A stretch of 64,000 nt of DNA, taken from Axinella damicornis. Lineage: Eukaryota; Porifera; Demospongiae; Axinellida; Axinellidae. Shown piece by piece: positions 1 through 11,165 of this stretch. The stretch lies in assembly GCA_963931865.1 (NCBI GenBank), contig OZ007518.1, positions 6,750,570 through 6,814,569 of the forward strand, given 5' to 3'. The position numbers were made by a program, and so were the translations under genes. A model generated the notes under the pieces. The model was not told where the DNA came from. It saw nothing but the letters and a program-made list of their open reading frames with translations, and did no database searches. Numbering within the stretch: position 1 is the first letter of the stretch; each line of letters starts with the position of its first letter.

Positions 1-2
1 TG

Positions 3-932
3 ATATACCAAGTCAAAGTGCAGAACCTTCCCCACCGTGACGTCGCAAATAATCTCTGCGTAGATCAGTCTACCGTGTCACGTACAGTAGCACTGTTTGA
101 TGATACGGGAGATATCAAGAGGAGGAAATATCCATCCAACCTTGGAACTGCAAAGCTCTCGGATTATGACAAGCTAGTGATTTTAGAGATACTCATTGAT
201 CACCCAGGTGTTTACTTGAGAGAAGTTCAGAATAAGCTAGCAAACACAACTGGTACCCAGGTTGATGTTAGCACTATCTGTAGATTTCTTCATGCTACTG
301 GCTTCACCAGACAGAAAATGATAGTATATGCCATCCAGAGAAGTGAGCTTATACGCTCACAATACCTGACTGATATGTCTGTATTTAGAGGGCACCCAGA
401 ACAGTTGGTGTTCGTTGATGAAACGGGTGCTGATAGGAGAGACTGTATGAGACGATTTGGTTACAGTTTGAGAGGTAGGCCAGCCATAACCCGCAGACTA
501 CTGGTGCGAGGTCAGCGGGTGTCTGCTATTGCTGGCATGTGTTGTGATGGAATACTGGACGTGTGTACAGTCATAGGAAGTGTTGATGCAGGAAAATTTG
601 AAGAGTACGTGGAAGAGCGCTTACTGCCTACACTACAGCCTTTCAATGGAACAAATGCCAGGAGTGTGGTTATTCTGGACAATGCCTCAATTCACCACGC
701 ACAAGGAATAGTTGAACTCATACAATCAAAAGGATCATTGGTCCAGTTTTTGCCTCCGTACAGTCCTGATGTGATGCCTATTGAAGAGTTGTTTTCAAAG
801 ATCAAATCGGTGTTAAAATATAATGAAGATATCCTTCAGGAAATGGACGTAGAAACGGCTCTACTTGCTGCATTCTGCACTGTCACACCAGAGGATTGCA
901 AAAACTGGATCTCTCATGCAGGTTATGTCTGA
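3..932 (+). CDS. Tc1/IS630-like DD34E transposase, 5' end off the window
   Basis: The frame is open from the left edge to a TGA at 930-932, so the N-terminus lies outside the window; the GTG at 18 need not be the true start. About the first 110 residues look like a paired-type double helix-turn-helix (LCVDQSTVSR, then DVSTICRFLHATG), which in this family binds the terminal inverted repeats. The catalytic DDE domain follows: first Asp in FVDETG (about residue 133), second Asp in VVILDNASIHH, and Glu in PIEELFSK. I count 34 residues between the second Asp and that Glu, the DD34E signature of Tc1-like enzymes. There is no stop or frameshift, unlike nearly every other transposon gene here, so it may be young. 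It lies tail to tail with the two-exon gene at 1077-2581. No 3' terminal inverted repeat was identified between them. Confidence 0.85.
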   Translation: MYQVKVQNLPHRDVANNLCVDQSTVSRTVALFDDTGDIKRRKYPSNLGTAKLSDYDKLVILEILIDHPGVYLREVQNKLANTTGTQVDVSTICRFLHATGFTRQKMIVYAIQRSELIRSQYLTDMSVFRGHPEQLVFVDETGADRRDCMRRFGYSLRGRPAITRRLLVRGQRVSAIAGMCCDGILDVCTVIGSVDAGKFEEYVEERLLPTLQPFNGTNARSVVILDNASIHHAQGIVELIQSKGSLVQFLPPYSPDVMPIEELFSKIKSVLKYNEDILQEMDVETALLAAFCTVTPEDCKNWISHAGYV

Positions 933-1076
933 CATTTATATTTTAGCAAGGATAGTCATTTTGTATCATTCTTCTGATCAATCAATACCAGCCCCATTCA
1001 TATGGCAGATGATATATCAATACGATGTTGATGCATGGGTATATAGAAGCACTTGCATGAGTATGAGTTTGCACGT

Positions 1077-1501
1077 TCACCTCAAGTTTTTCAGAGAGCT
1101 AAGGATATACTCCTTCTCTTCAGTGAACTCTTTATCACTTAGAACTCCTTCCTCTGATAGCTTTTTGAGGCGCTCTAGATCCTCCAGGCAGCTTCGTCGG
1201 AGATGGGAAAGCTTCATTGGGGACATTTTGGAATGTGCCTCTGATTCCAACAAACTCTGTCCTGAAATAAAGATAAAATACCCTAGTTTAAACCATAATT
1301 ATAAGAATACTTAATAAGGCAGAAGTTTTGATGTTGGTAGGCTTCCACAAGGACATGTCACAGGTAATGGGTGTTGCTAATGTCCAATTACTGAGCAGCT
1401 GCAGACAGCTTAATTTCATCAAAGTCTCAGTAATTAAATGTTGGCAACTCCCATCACTACCTGGACAGCCAACTAAGCACAGCACAAGACTTGCTGCGGA
1501 A

Positions 1502-1533
<32 letters not shown>

Positions 1534-1552
1534 GTGTGCGTGCATGCGTGCA

Positions 1553-1587
<35 letters not shown>

Positions 1588-2581
1588 TGGTGTGTGTGTG
1601 GTGTGTGTGTGTGTGGTGGTGTGTGTGCACGCACATAGGGTATACACATAGCTGCAACTTACCCGCAGATGTTGGCGTGCTTCCTGCGGCTGGACTTCCC
1701 TGCTGAAAAGCTTTCACAACTGCTGTCGCTGCTCCAGCAATGATATCCACCATGCTCTCCTTCTTGGGCTTTGCTGGAACAGGGCACCCACGAATAAGCT
1801 GGATGTCCGGTGGTGTGTCGTAACTATCACATTGCCCTGCTTGGATCATTTTCCCCCACAATCTTACCTGGGGAAGTGCAAGATCTTTGTGCTTTGTTCT
1901 CAACTGTTCAACTATCCCCTTCAACTCTTCTTCAGCAACCTCTCTCTTGCTACCACCTCCGGCCTTCTCACTGCTATCAGATTTAGATTTATCAGAAGAT
2001 CCCTCAGTTCGCTTTTTCTTCACAGGTGGCTTGTTTTCTTTTTCATTTTCATCAACTCCATCGCACCAGAGTGTAATACTACGTCCTGGCTCAAACAGGG
2101 AATACATCTTGGTCAGGTCCCGATCACTTGAGATCCAGCGCTTGGCACTTCCCCGGCCCTCGAAGTAGCCAATCTGAAAGTCCACGGTGGGCCTCACTTT
2201 GTCTTTAAAGCTCCTCTTGAGCTGGGCCATTAGGGCGTCTCGGGATTCAAACAAAGTTTCCACATCGTACATTTCGTGTACAGTCGCCCTTCGTTTATTC
2301 GCAGGTGGAATTACCTTAACCAGGTAGGAATACGTCGGGAAGGAGCCTTCTGTTCGTTTCATAGGCTGTGAGGGCTCAGCGACTGGAGTCTCTTCGTCAT
2401 CTGAAGGTGTAGCAACGACACTGTGACCGCCATAATTTCCAGCATCCGACAAAGATGGCGACCCCGCGCGTTTTCTCGCTGGCCAGATGGGATAAGCTGC
2501 ACTTTCATAGGGCTGGGGGTGGGCATAATACGGATAGCTCAGATAGTCGTACGCGTACGGAACAACGTTTTCATCATCCAT
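1077..2581 (-). CDS. Two-exon gene, unknown protein with PB1-like domain
   Basis: The coding sequence is exon 1 at 2581-1663 and exon 2 at 1261-1077, with a 401-bp intron (1262-1662). The donor reads G|GTAAGT and the acceptor TTTATTTCAG|GA. Both exons join in phase 1, giving 306 + 1 + 60 residues (367 aa) and a TGA at 1079-1077. The ATG at 2581 has a good context (AAGACCATGG) and starts MDDENVVPYAYDY. Residues 1-70 are Tyr/Pro-rich and low in complexity. About 85-185 form a compact block (YLVKVIPPANKRR, VDFQIGYFEG, ITLWCDGVD) that resembles a PB1 or ubiquitin-like fold by eye. A Lys/Ser-rich, NLS-like stretch follows (PPVKKKRTEG), then a helical region. Exon 2 is a charged helix (LEDLERLKKLSEEGVLSDKE) like the short C-terminal SHOCT-type segments. 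I do not recognise the family; nuclear location is inference from the basic stretch. The splice join and phase agreement make the gene model strong. Confidence 0.75.
1501..1627. repeat. (GT)n microsatellite inside intron
   Basis: A long, slightly interrupted GT/GC-GT tract lies entirely within the 401-bp intron of the gene at 1077-2581. It creates long spurious open frames (Cys-Val or Thr-His repeats) on both strands. Confidence 0.9.
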
Positions 2582-2639
2582 GGTCTTCACGAGTCGGCAT
2601 CGACAGCAAACCGCCAAAACTAGCTCGGTCTAATAGCTG

Positions 2640-2740
2640 GCTGTAGTATAGTACTATATATAGCGGCCACATGCACATGATGCTGGCCCGCGGCCCGCCA
2701 GCCCACAATTGCATTAATGGCGCGCGCCCGCGCGAGCAAC
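2640..2740 (-). promoter_or_regulatory. Putative promoter with TATA box for the two-exon gene
   Basis: On the minus strand a TATATATA element at 2662-2655 lies about 75 bp upstream of the ATG at 2581, a normal TATA-to-start distance with a short 5' UTR. Further upstream (about 2680-2740) the sequence is rich in GC and CpG (GGCCCGCGGCCCG, GCGCGCGCCCGCGCG), like a CpG promoter block. The spacing is seen; the function is inferred. Confidence 0.4.
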
Positions 2741-3061
2741 GCTCAACGGTTTTCACTTCTGTCTGATGCAAAGATTCCGCACAACACTGTAGCTACATAC
2801 TTTAGGTATAGGTACCGGAAACGCACGCATCTAGAACCTGCCCTGGCCCCTAACCCATTGCCCTACTTCCTGCTGGACCAATATCCACTTCGAATTATAA
2901 AATGCTTTTACTATTATGATGTAATGGGGGTAAAGGTGAGCATTAATTGGAGAAAATAAGGTGAATTATGTGTAAACAAGCACAAGCAAAGCATGTTGGC
3001 TTGCATTTTCTCCATTTAGTGCTCAATTTTATACCAGGATACAGCAATCCTATGTGAAATA

Positions 3062-3314
3062 GAAACAAAAAATTTTCTTACAAAAATTACAAATGATTTA
3101 GTGATGGCCACCCCGATCGACTCCCGAAAAAGCAGACAAACAAGGAATGCCATTAACCAGCCTCAGTCCCATCCCATTGGAAAATGTAGAATTTAGGGAT
3201 GGGATGGGACTGAGGCTGGTTAATGGCATTCCTTGTTTGTCTGCTTTTTCGGGAGTCGATCGGGGTGGCCATCACTAAATCAGTTGTAATTATTGTAAGA
3301 AAATTTTTTGTTTC
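3062..3314. mobile_element. Foldback MITE with TA target duplication
   Basis: This is a 253-bp near-perfect palindrome. Arms of about 116 bp (3062-3177 and 3199-3314) flank a roughly 21-bp loop. Both ends abut a TA dinucleotide (3060-3061 and 3315-3316), the target of Tc1/mariner elements. Termini read GAAACAAAAAATTTTCTTAC. It has no coding capacity and would be mobilised in trans. Confidence 0.85.
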
Positions 3315-3893
3315 TAGTTTGTGAAGGTTTTTGAGCGCATGGAATGCGTAACTTTCATGATGTCATTTTATTAATTGCCTTGATGGATGTGAACCTTCTG
3401 CTGGGCACTGAGCAGGCTTTGATGCTTCATTCTATTTCCACTACCAAAACTCTAACCTCACTCACAGTATTGGTGGTATATACATGTTCCGCACTGTAGT
3501 TACGTCATGAAAAGAAAGCCACGCCTCCATGATGGCATAGTCACGATAGATCTTGGCAAGAACAGGTTGGTAGAAATTCCTCGCAGCGGTAGTGAGGCAC
3601 CAGATGATGGATTCACAAGGATTCAGCTGATCACCAAGCGCCCAAAATGCTGTAAAAAAGAACGCAACGTGCGTTTGCATGTGAACTGCGCATGCGCATT
3701 TGGCACGCGTGACCTCTGGTTGCATCAAAATGGCTTCGTGCTAGCAATTCACGTAATCGTAGCTAGCCAGCAGTGCCGTTCTTGCCAGTATGTAGTCCAA
3801 AGGGCCGAAAGGAGCTACTACGACGAAAGCGATGTTGTTCTGTGAGTGAACTAGCTCAGGAAATGCTTTTGTTGTCCAGCTATGCTAGTCAAT

Positions 3894-3908
3894 GAGAAAG
3901 AAGAAGAA

Positions 3909-3945
<37 letters not shown>

Positions 3946-3948
3946 AGA
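3894..3948. repeat. (GAAA)n/(GAA)n purine microsatellite
   Basis: A purine-only tract of GAA then GAAA units, about 55 bp long. The flanking 3.3-4.5 kb holds several short ORFs on both strands but none I can recognise. Confidence 0.9.
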
Positions 3949-4439
3949 TGACGATATCGGAATTTTACGGCGACTTATTACTTGACTCCCGCGTACTCTC
4001 AGATACGTTTGCGAGTGTTTTTATGAACTGCTAGGCAGTATCATTCTGTCTGCATGCTTGGTTTGGGGGGTAGTAGCTTCTTTGGCCGTTTTCCTGCTGG
4101 TGCATCAGTACGGTATTTCGAAATTTCCTTAGCCATCCCTAAATAGAGAACGCTACCGCGTTCTCTGATTCCATTTCCTTTGTTGTAGGAAACCTTTCAA
4201 TACTCAATCAATCTAATGAATCCCTGAAAGAAAGTGAGGGCAGAGTACAGATCTTTTGAGATCGGGGAGTCCATCTGCGGCCTTGAAGAATCGCGAAGGA
4301 CCGTGAGCGCAGCACAGGTGAATTCAGTACTACTACTAGTTTACACGTGGCTGACCGCAAAAATTATCCGTTGTAAATAAAATTTAATTTCGTGTGTTAA
4401 ATTTTCGTGGTTGCGGGCAACTATGAAACTATTTTAACA

Positions 4440-4515
4440 ACAAAAATTTCCCAATCTACGGTATTTTGATTTTAGCGGTCACGACGGTGTAGTCAGAATC
4501 TTTGTAGGAAGTGGT
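4440..4515 (+). repeat. Dispersed repeat fragment (family R1)
   Basis: It carries the phrase GACGGTGTAGTCAGAATCT, also found near 26450, 47500 and 47670 and inverted near 11860. It is probably the edge of a non-autonomous element; termini were not resolved. Confidence 0.45.
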
Positions 4516-4599
4516 CAAACGTTTATTACATTACGCAGCACAATTTTTTCCCTACCAGCAGTGTAATAAAGGAGGTCTCTTGGATGTTGTAGGGATGGT

Positions 4600-4640
4600 A
4601 CCTATAATCACGGAGGGGAAAGCCCTCGGTGATTATAGGT
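4600..4640. repeat. Short hairpin
   Basis: Arms ACCTATAATCACGGAGG (4600-4616) and CCTCGGTGATTATAGGT (4624-4640) pair with one mismatch around a 7-nt loop. No adjacent gene explains it. Nothing else was recognised between 4.7 and 5.9 kb. Confidence 0.6.
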
Positions 4641-5897
4641 AACATTTATAGGGAGGCTACCTGGGTGACATCTGAAGGAGACCTGCTTAAGTGCAATACT
4701 GTGGGATCTCCCACTAACCAATCAGATGAATGATTTCGTAGCTACTCACCCTTGTTTGCTTGTGGGGTCTCTTCCCCATAGCGGGGTCTCATCCCAGCAG
4801 TTCTGGGGTGGCAGAAGTGGCATGACCTGGAGTGGCGTGGCATCCCACATAGGTGAGCTGGGCGTGGCACCAGGTGTCTCACTGCCCTTGTGATGGCCAG
4901 GGGTCTCATCCAAACGGTGTAGACTGGAGAAGAATCAAATTATCGCAAGGTACTATTCACTCCAGTCCACTCCATACGTTCCTCCTCTTCCCATCCGGCC
5001 CAGTGCTCTAACCCTCTCCACGTGCCACTCCGAGTACTTTTTTCCCTGAGGGAAGAAACAAACAACCAACTTAAGTGGCATTGCGTCTGGCAATTTGGTA
5101 ACTGTGGCCCCTGATTAGAGTTGTTGTCCTAATGGCGGGGTCCGGGTTCCATCAAAATTCAAAGGCGCGGCTCGTAAACAGAAGAAGGTGCATGTTTTGC
5201 ATTTCAGCCAAGGCTGAAACCTCTGATACAGAAGGTCAGTGCTACCGCTAGCATGCCGTCAGTAAGTTGATCCTATACACCCTGTAGAAGCCGAATGGGC
5301 CAGCACATTACAGCCCACAACAAAATAATTATGTAACTAGTTCGCTTAAATTAGCAGACCCGTCAAATTGAAGGATCTGCTATAGTAAGTATGTAGGCCT
5401 ATGAAAAGACTGGGAACCTTACTGAGCTTACTTAGAACCGTTCAACGTCGATCTCCACCTGGCTTCAGATCTTGAGACCGACCAGTTCAATTGTCCCCAG
5501 CATCCAGTCCTTGAGGCCACACGAAATCCAGTACTTCATTGGGAGAGGCGATCAGCTCGTAAGGAGCTCTACCGGTTCATGCTACAAAAGCTATATATAG
5601 GCATGCTATTAGGGGAGGAGCCTGGCCGAACGTTTGCGGCGCGCGCCCACGTGTACATGCACGTGTGCTGCTAATTGAAGTATGGCTGCGCTGCACTGAT
5701 CGCAGCGGCTGATTCTTTGCATGAGGTGGGCGCGGTGAAGTTTGGACGCTTCACACTCAAGAATGGAGTACAGTCTCCTGTGTACTTGGACCTGCGAATG
5801 ATGCTTTCGCATCTCATGATGATGCATTGATGGTAAGGGGCGGGGCTGGTATATGCACCTAGCTAGTTTGGTCATACATGCATAGGTATTATCTATG

Positions 5898-5919
5898 GTT
5901 TGGTTCCCAGACCCTTCTA

Positions 5920-5955
<36 letters not shown>

Positions 5956-5980
5956 ACGCAGAAGGGACTGGGAACCAAAC
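5898..5980. mobile_element. Small inverted-repeat element around a 34-base poly-G
   Basis: Arms GTTTGGTTCCCAGACCC (from 5898) and its inverted partner ending at 5980 surround a run of 34 G (5921-5954). The arm core GGTTCCCAG resembles the Mutator-like MITE termini elsewhere in the window, but no 9-bp flanking duplication was found. Confidence 0.6.
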
Positions 5981-6150
5981 TAATATGCACCAGAGTTGAA
6001 CTACAGCCTGCTTCCATACTATAAAGAAGGTGTTGCGCCAGAGGCTTGCTTGCAGCTTGCGAATTGCGGATCTGTGTCGAGATATATAATAGATCTAGCT
6101 GCTAGCATTGCACTGCACTGGGTATCATAATCATCACGTGACACTAAACC

Positions 6151-6205
6151 TTGTCTCGTTCCCAGCCGAAAAAAATAAAGGCGATCGGGTCTGGGAACGA
6201 GACAA
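6151..6205. mobile_element. 55-bp inverted-repeat MITE, Mutator-like family variant
   Basis: Termini TTGTCTCGTTCCCAG and CTGGGAACGAGACAA are exact inverted repeats and vary the GCCTCGTTCCCAGG terminus seen in six clear copies below. No target duplication is recognisable. The stretch to 7300 has no gene I can support. Confidence 0.6.
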
Positions 6206-7315
6206 TGCAACAAACCACTGTAAACTGAAAGGCAGGCAACCAATCAATCAGAAACGGTGGAGGTAGGTTTGAATTGTGAATTTCGGTTGCTTTTTATATA
6301 CTGCAAGTCAAACACTAGCAGTGGGAATGGCCTAGGCCAACATAGCCACTCGTAATTTCGTACTGTAGATTGGAATGTTGTAGGATAATTCATCGTTTCC
6401 TGAACATAATTATGGTAACTGCAAGGGCGCATTGAGAGGGCATGCAACGTTCTAGACAGCAAAAAGGCTAAATACAGAATTCAGATTTTGACTACAAGTA
6501 CGTGAACCGTAGACGGGCGCCCCTTATGCGGTCACTCTTCGAGATGGCTGGCATACTGTCTGTTCGTCTTTGAGAGGACCTACGTAGCTACCTAGTGTGA
6601 GCTCCTTTCGATGCTATCATTCTCTCCCTCCAACTTACGCAACAGCAAATGTCGAGCTATTGTGCTGTTGTCGAGAGTGGCGAATATTGGCTTGCATCCG
6701 GCCTTACTTTCTCCGAATCTGGGCCTGCTACACTGGTAGGAGAGGTACCCGAACTAGAAGAAGTACTTGGGCTAGATATCGCTTGGATGGTGTTTATATA
6801 CCGACATCGGTAGCACTCATCTTCCTTCTATGTACGCTATAGGAAGTTGCATGCCCTCTCACCGCCTTTGGCGGCTCAATGCGCCCTTGGTAACACATTT
6901 TCTACAGAAATAGTTACTTCACAATGAAGCAATCCACGATCAAAATTATGCTGGACGAAAAACAGCGGAGACTGCTGGAGACCATCAGACACCAGCAGAG
7001 ACTATTAGAGACTAGTGCACTAGTGTACACCCACTCACTTTAATTACTATTGGTGCATTGCAGCTACAAAACACTGGTGATGAAAAGCACAGCATGTTTA
7101 CATAAGTGTTAATTTGTATGGTGTTGGAAGACGTGTGCATAAATTGGAATATGAGAGCTGCAAGCTAGCCGCCTACAATCAGCCATTGTACAAAGTTCAA
7201 GTATGAGCTGGTGGATCTTCGTATGGTCACAGTAACACCTGCTACCAGGAGTGTGGTGGCCACATTGGAGGAATCTATGGCTTAGAATGCCCTGCTCACT
7301 GACCACCATGTGAAG

Positions 7316-7668
7316 TAGCCTCATTCCCAGGCGGAAGTGGGCCTGGTGACACTTGGCAAATTCCCGTATGTGCACAGTCAGCATAACTCCGTAAGCGGTT
7401 ACATTCCTTACTTGGATGCATTCGAAATCACGTGGAAGGTAGCTAGCTGTTGGTGATGGCTAAGTAGAAAGTCCTTGCCAAGGAGCAACCAGAGGCGAGT
7501 CTTGAAGGCTAGAACAGCCGTTTTCACTACGCAATAATTGCCAATGAACAAACATGATTTGCCTACCCGAGATCAAAACTGCTGAGCTCAGCACATACGG
7601 GAACTTTGCCAAGTTAGTGTCACCAGGCCCACTTCCGTGTTTCGCGTGTGGGCCTGGGAACGAGGCTA
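7316..7668. mobile_element. 353-bp Mutator-like MITE with 9-bp target duplication
   Basis: It begins TAGCCTCATTCCCAGG and ends CCTGGGAACGAGGCTA. The inverted repeats extend about 80 bp inward with small gaps (shared GGAAGTGGGCCTGGTGACAC). It is flanked on both sides by CATGTGAAG (7307-7315 and 7669-7677), a perfect 9-bp duplication. Long inverted repeats with a 9-bp duplication are typical of Mutator-like elements. There is no coding capacity. Confidence 0.85.
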
Positions 7669-8274
7669 CATGTGAAGAGTCCATGTATCTAGACATCTCT
7701 TGCTTAAATATCCTGGAGAGGGGGAGAGATCCCCTGCCCCCTTTCCCTTATGAAACTCTGCATGAGTTCCCTGGCAGATTTCCGCTCTGACTGGACCCTT
7801 CTTGATCTCCTGTGAATACTCCTGACAGTGTGTTTGATAGTATGTGTACTGTATAGATTGCTTTGTGCTCGCCTCCCAATGCAGTATATATTGCCTGTGA
7901 GTATGACTAAAATCAATTTTACTACTCCTTATTCCACAGCAGCACCAATCCTCGTAGTCTGTGGACATGTACGTAGGGTCCAGTTGTGCTTACAATGCAC
8001 CCACATCCGCATGTCAATATTGCACAGGTTAACTTTTCATCAATGCTTTCATCGGGTTTGAATTTCCAGTGGCCTCTCAATTGTTCTCTGAAGGAACCGA
8101 CAGATAAGAACCTTTACTAGGCAATAGAGTGGGCGAACCATCTAAGCAGCCAACTCTCTACTTCCGTTGTTGCTTACATTCCCTGCATTTTAGAGTACAC
8201 GTTGTTGTCACTGTCCTTCGTTGTGTAAAGGTGGGGTGGTTTATATAAGAACATTCTATCAATGATAACTGTAC

Positions 8275-8294
8275 GGGGGGGGGGGGGGGGGGGG
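8275..8294 (+). repeat. Poly-G tract, 20 bases
   Basis: An uninterrupted run of 20 G. The surrounding 7.7-8.96 kb has no gene I can support. Confidence 0.9.
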
Positions 8295-8984
8295 TTGCCA
8301 CCCTCATGGTAGGCAATCAGTGACCACAGGCACATGCTATACCTGCAAATGTTATGCTACTCTTCTTAGACATTCCCTGTTTATCAGCAGTGCACATGAC
8401 ATGACATTTTGCTAGAAGTGTGCTGTTTGCCCATCATATTTGGATTCTCAGTAGCTATGCCTATAATTTAGGGATTTCCTGTCTCTGAACCTGTTTCACT
8501 CTGTTTCTTGAAGGTTTAATTTAGGCGGTGCAAGTGTTGATCTGCATGTGCAATAGGGCTGTGTATGATGGTAGTACTTATGTAAGACTCTGACTACTGC
8601 TTGAAGAAGTATCAGGAAAGAGTTCAGTGGAGAATTCTGCCACAAAATGGTGAAATGGTGTGAATATCAGTACGCCTCACAACCCGACTTTAAGCATGAA
8701 TACTTCATGTATCTCATCTAATGTTTTGCAGTGAACAGCTCCTGTCAGCTGTCAGCTACAGATGAAGCAATGCCCTTGCTGTAGGTGAGTGAGATGATTA
8801 AGTTGGTGTTCTGCATGACTGTTGGTTTATCCAGTACGTACCACAAACAAGGGTGATAATTCCTGCCATACTTAAATCCCAGCTTCTTGTTGGTGTTCCT
8901 ATGTACAAAGACATGGTTGTAGAGATGTGATAATGAGGTTAATGTACAGAACGCTTCTCATAGTTATTGTAAGCCTGACAGGTT

Positions 8985-9770
8985 CTGATGAGATGACTTC
9001 AAACATTTGGCTTTCAAGGGGCCACCAGGTCGGCACCCAGGGAGTCCTGGCAACTGCGCCCCCAGCTTGCTTGCAACAGACTGTGTGGGTCGGATGTAGC
9101 GTTTATAAGCTTTGCTCCTCCAGTGCCCAAGGTGCTTCATTTGTCTGGAGTAGTGCCGGCAGTGGCGGCAGAGGTTGCTGCTCCAATGCAGAAGCTGTGT
9201 GTGTTGTACAAGGAGGCTTGGTAACCAGCCTGACAGAGAAGCCTGCGAAGGTGGTGTCTGCACTCCACACTGGACAGTGGGCAGCCATCTGCGAAACGAA
9301 AGAAGGGTGTCCTGGCACGACTGGTAGCGGTGACATCCTTCCAGTATTGTGACATTGCGTTGTAGGGGCAGGATGCGTCACCGGTCCTGGGTAAGAGCAC
9401 GATTTTGCCTCTGCCAATTTGGTCTGTTTTTGATTGTTTGAGCTTCAGGCGGAGGTGAGTTGGATGCCCTGTATGTCGCCAAGAGCAGTGTGGACATTGT
9501 GGTTGAATGTTGCCCCTGTTGGGGTGGTGAATTCTCCGACGCGGAGGAACCCGTGGAAGGCAGTGCAGAATGCAGCCATCAACATTCTCTGATCCTGTGG
9601 CCTCATGTGGTTGTACCTGCGTAGGGCTGCGAGGAGGCGCCGGAGAATGCCTGGAGTTACAGGCTCCCGCAAATCCTGTGGGCGGTGATGGGACCATGCA
9701 ATGGCCCGTTTGACCAAGCGCAAGAGGATAGATATTGTGGTGGCAAGGGTCGTCTAAGGCCGTGAGTGCT
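8985..9770 (-). pseudogene. Decayed DIRS/XerD-like tyrosine recombinase
   Basis: The domain is split over three frames on the minus strand. The first block (9723-9445) reads LVKRAIAWSHH to AAFCTAFHGFLRVGEFT, which matches the core-binding domain and the first catalytic-region helix ending R-x-G-E. The second (from about 9440 down to 9137) includes LKLKQSKTDQ, the Lys strand, and THSFCIGAATSAA, which is the HxxR box with the Arg changed to Cys. The third (about 9135-9060) has MKHLGHWRSKAYKRYIRP, with the Leu-Gly-His-Trp motif and the catalytic Tyr in RYIR. Two frameshifts and the lost Arg make it inactive. In the family this enzyme integrates DIRS-type or Crypton-type elements. No reverse transcriptase was found beside it, so the class is uncertain. 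Confidence 0.75.
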
Positions 9771-10332
9771 ACGTATGGAAGTGGGACTATAATGAACTCA
9801 CAAAGGGAATATAATGTATGGCTGAGATTGAAAACACGACACGAGAGTCTCACTGTGGTTATTGAGGCCGCGGGTATATGTAGCCATGGGCAGTAGCAGA
9901 AGATGTGGATTTCAACTGGGCTGTGCTTGCAAGCAGGACACCAGACGTGTGGCAGTAATGGTTGCATGAGGTTGGATACGTTGTAGCCGCGGGAGGTTTG
10001 CAGTTGCCAGAAAGACGTGAGATTGAGAATGCAGCTCAACTCATGGTTCCACAGGTCATGTTGCATTGTGGCATAGATAGGTGGATGCAGGGGTATAGCA
10101 GTGTGCAGATGTGTTAACAAAGTGTGGCTACTTGTTGTATTACATCATAGATTGATGGATGTACAATCGTGGCCTCGTTTTTGTCGCATACCGTATGGTA
10201 TGCCACAAAAAGCTGGAGAAGAGCTAGCTAGTACAATCGCTATAGCATAGTGTAGGTTGCTAATGTTCATGAATGTACAGATGTGTCATGGCTTAGTACA
10301 GTTCTTGAAGCACAGGTGTGAAGTCTACCTGA

Positions 10333-10334
<2 letters not shown>

Positions 10335-10362
<28 letters not shown>
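10335..10362 (+). repeat. Poly-C tract, 28 bases
   Basis: An uninterrupted run of 28 C between the recombinase and SWIM-finger relics. Confidence 0.9.
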
Positions 10363-10363
<1 letters not shown>

Positions 10364-10486
10364 GCTAGAACATCAATAAGTGCTTAAGAACTTAGGACGT
10401 TTGTAGTAGGTGTTAATGGGCTTTAGTGCATAACATGGACTCTGGACTGGATTTTGGACTGACTTCGTACGCATGCGTGGCAACAG

Positions 10487-11073
10487 CTAGCCCTGGCCAG
10501 AGTAGGATGTAAGACAATTACAAGGCTTGTAGGCTGGGTGAGTGTGGGCGGAGGTCAACTTAAAATCCGGGAATGATCTGCAGGCTGTGAATGGATGGAG
10601 GGCTGGGAACACACAGGTGGGAGAGGATTTCTCAGCTGACTCGCTGGGCAACGTCTGGTGCAACTGAAGGTGTCCTGCTACGCTTACGTTTGGGAAGTCC
10701 ACCTTTTCGCCCTTGTCCTGCTGGAAGACCACCGTGTGTTTGCCGGGATAACTTATGTTTGGCTCCTGACCACTGGCTACATACCACTGCAAAACAATTC
10801 CAAATTCTCGTTCGCTTTTGCTGTCACCAAGGTGTGCGAACAGATTTGAGATGAGCACCATTGCAAACAGTTTTTGTCACAAACGTACTGGCCAGGTGAC
10901 ACCACTCTAACAAAGTGAAATGTACCACCAGAACGAGAAGTCACCATTTTTGACTTGGGATCATTCCCGAGGGCTTGTGCAACATCGTTACTTGATTGGA
11001 GGTATTCTTCTGCTTTATTACATACCAACCAGTGCCGCTTGGCCAGTGCTTGCTTCGCCTTGTAGTAAACCAT
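10487..11073 (-). pseudogene. SWIM-type zinc finger gene relic, frameshifted
   Basis: The upstream frame (11073 to 10777) reads AKRHWLVCNKAEEYLQSS and then FHFVRVVSPGQYVCDKNCLQWCSSQICSH in two adjoining pieces, with the Cys-x-Cys/Cys-x-His pattern of SWIM fingers. These bind DNA or protein in MULE-type transposases and related proteins. The downstream frame (10861 to 10487) picks up at LQWYVASGQEPN and continues as unremarkable, Pro/Ser-rich sequence. The frames overlap and are offset, so a single indel around 10800 has broken the gene. SWIM fingers are found in Mutator transposases, so this could be the remains of an autonomous partner of the Mutator-like MITEs here, but no DDE domain is present. 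That link is inference. Confidence 0.55.
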
Positions 11074-11087
11074 CAGACACTTAAAAA

Positions 11088-11165
11088 TCCAGTCGAAAGT
11101 TCAGTCCAAAGTCCAGTCCACGGTCCAGTCCAGAGTTCGGCCAGTCCACGATCCAGAGTCCAGGG
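11088..11165 (+). repeat. Degenerate CCAGTCCA minisatellite
   Basis: About seven imperfect 10-14-bp units around AGTCCA (CCAGTCGAAAGT, CAGTCCAAAGT, CCAGTCCACGGT and so on). It lies just upstream of the SWIM-finger frame. Confidence 0.7.

Noticed and set aside
1288..1651. His/Thr and Cys/Val repeat frames
   Set aside because: Translations of the (GT)n microsatellite inside an intron.
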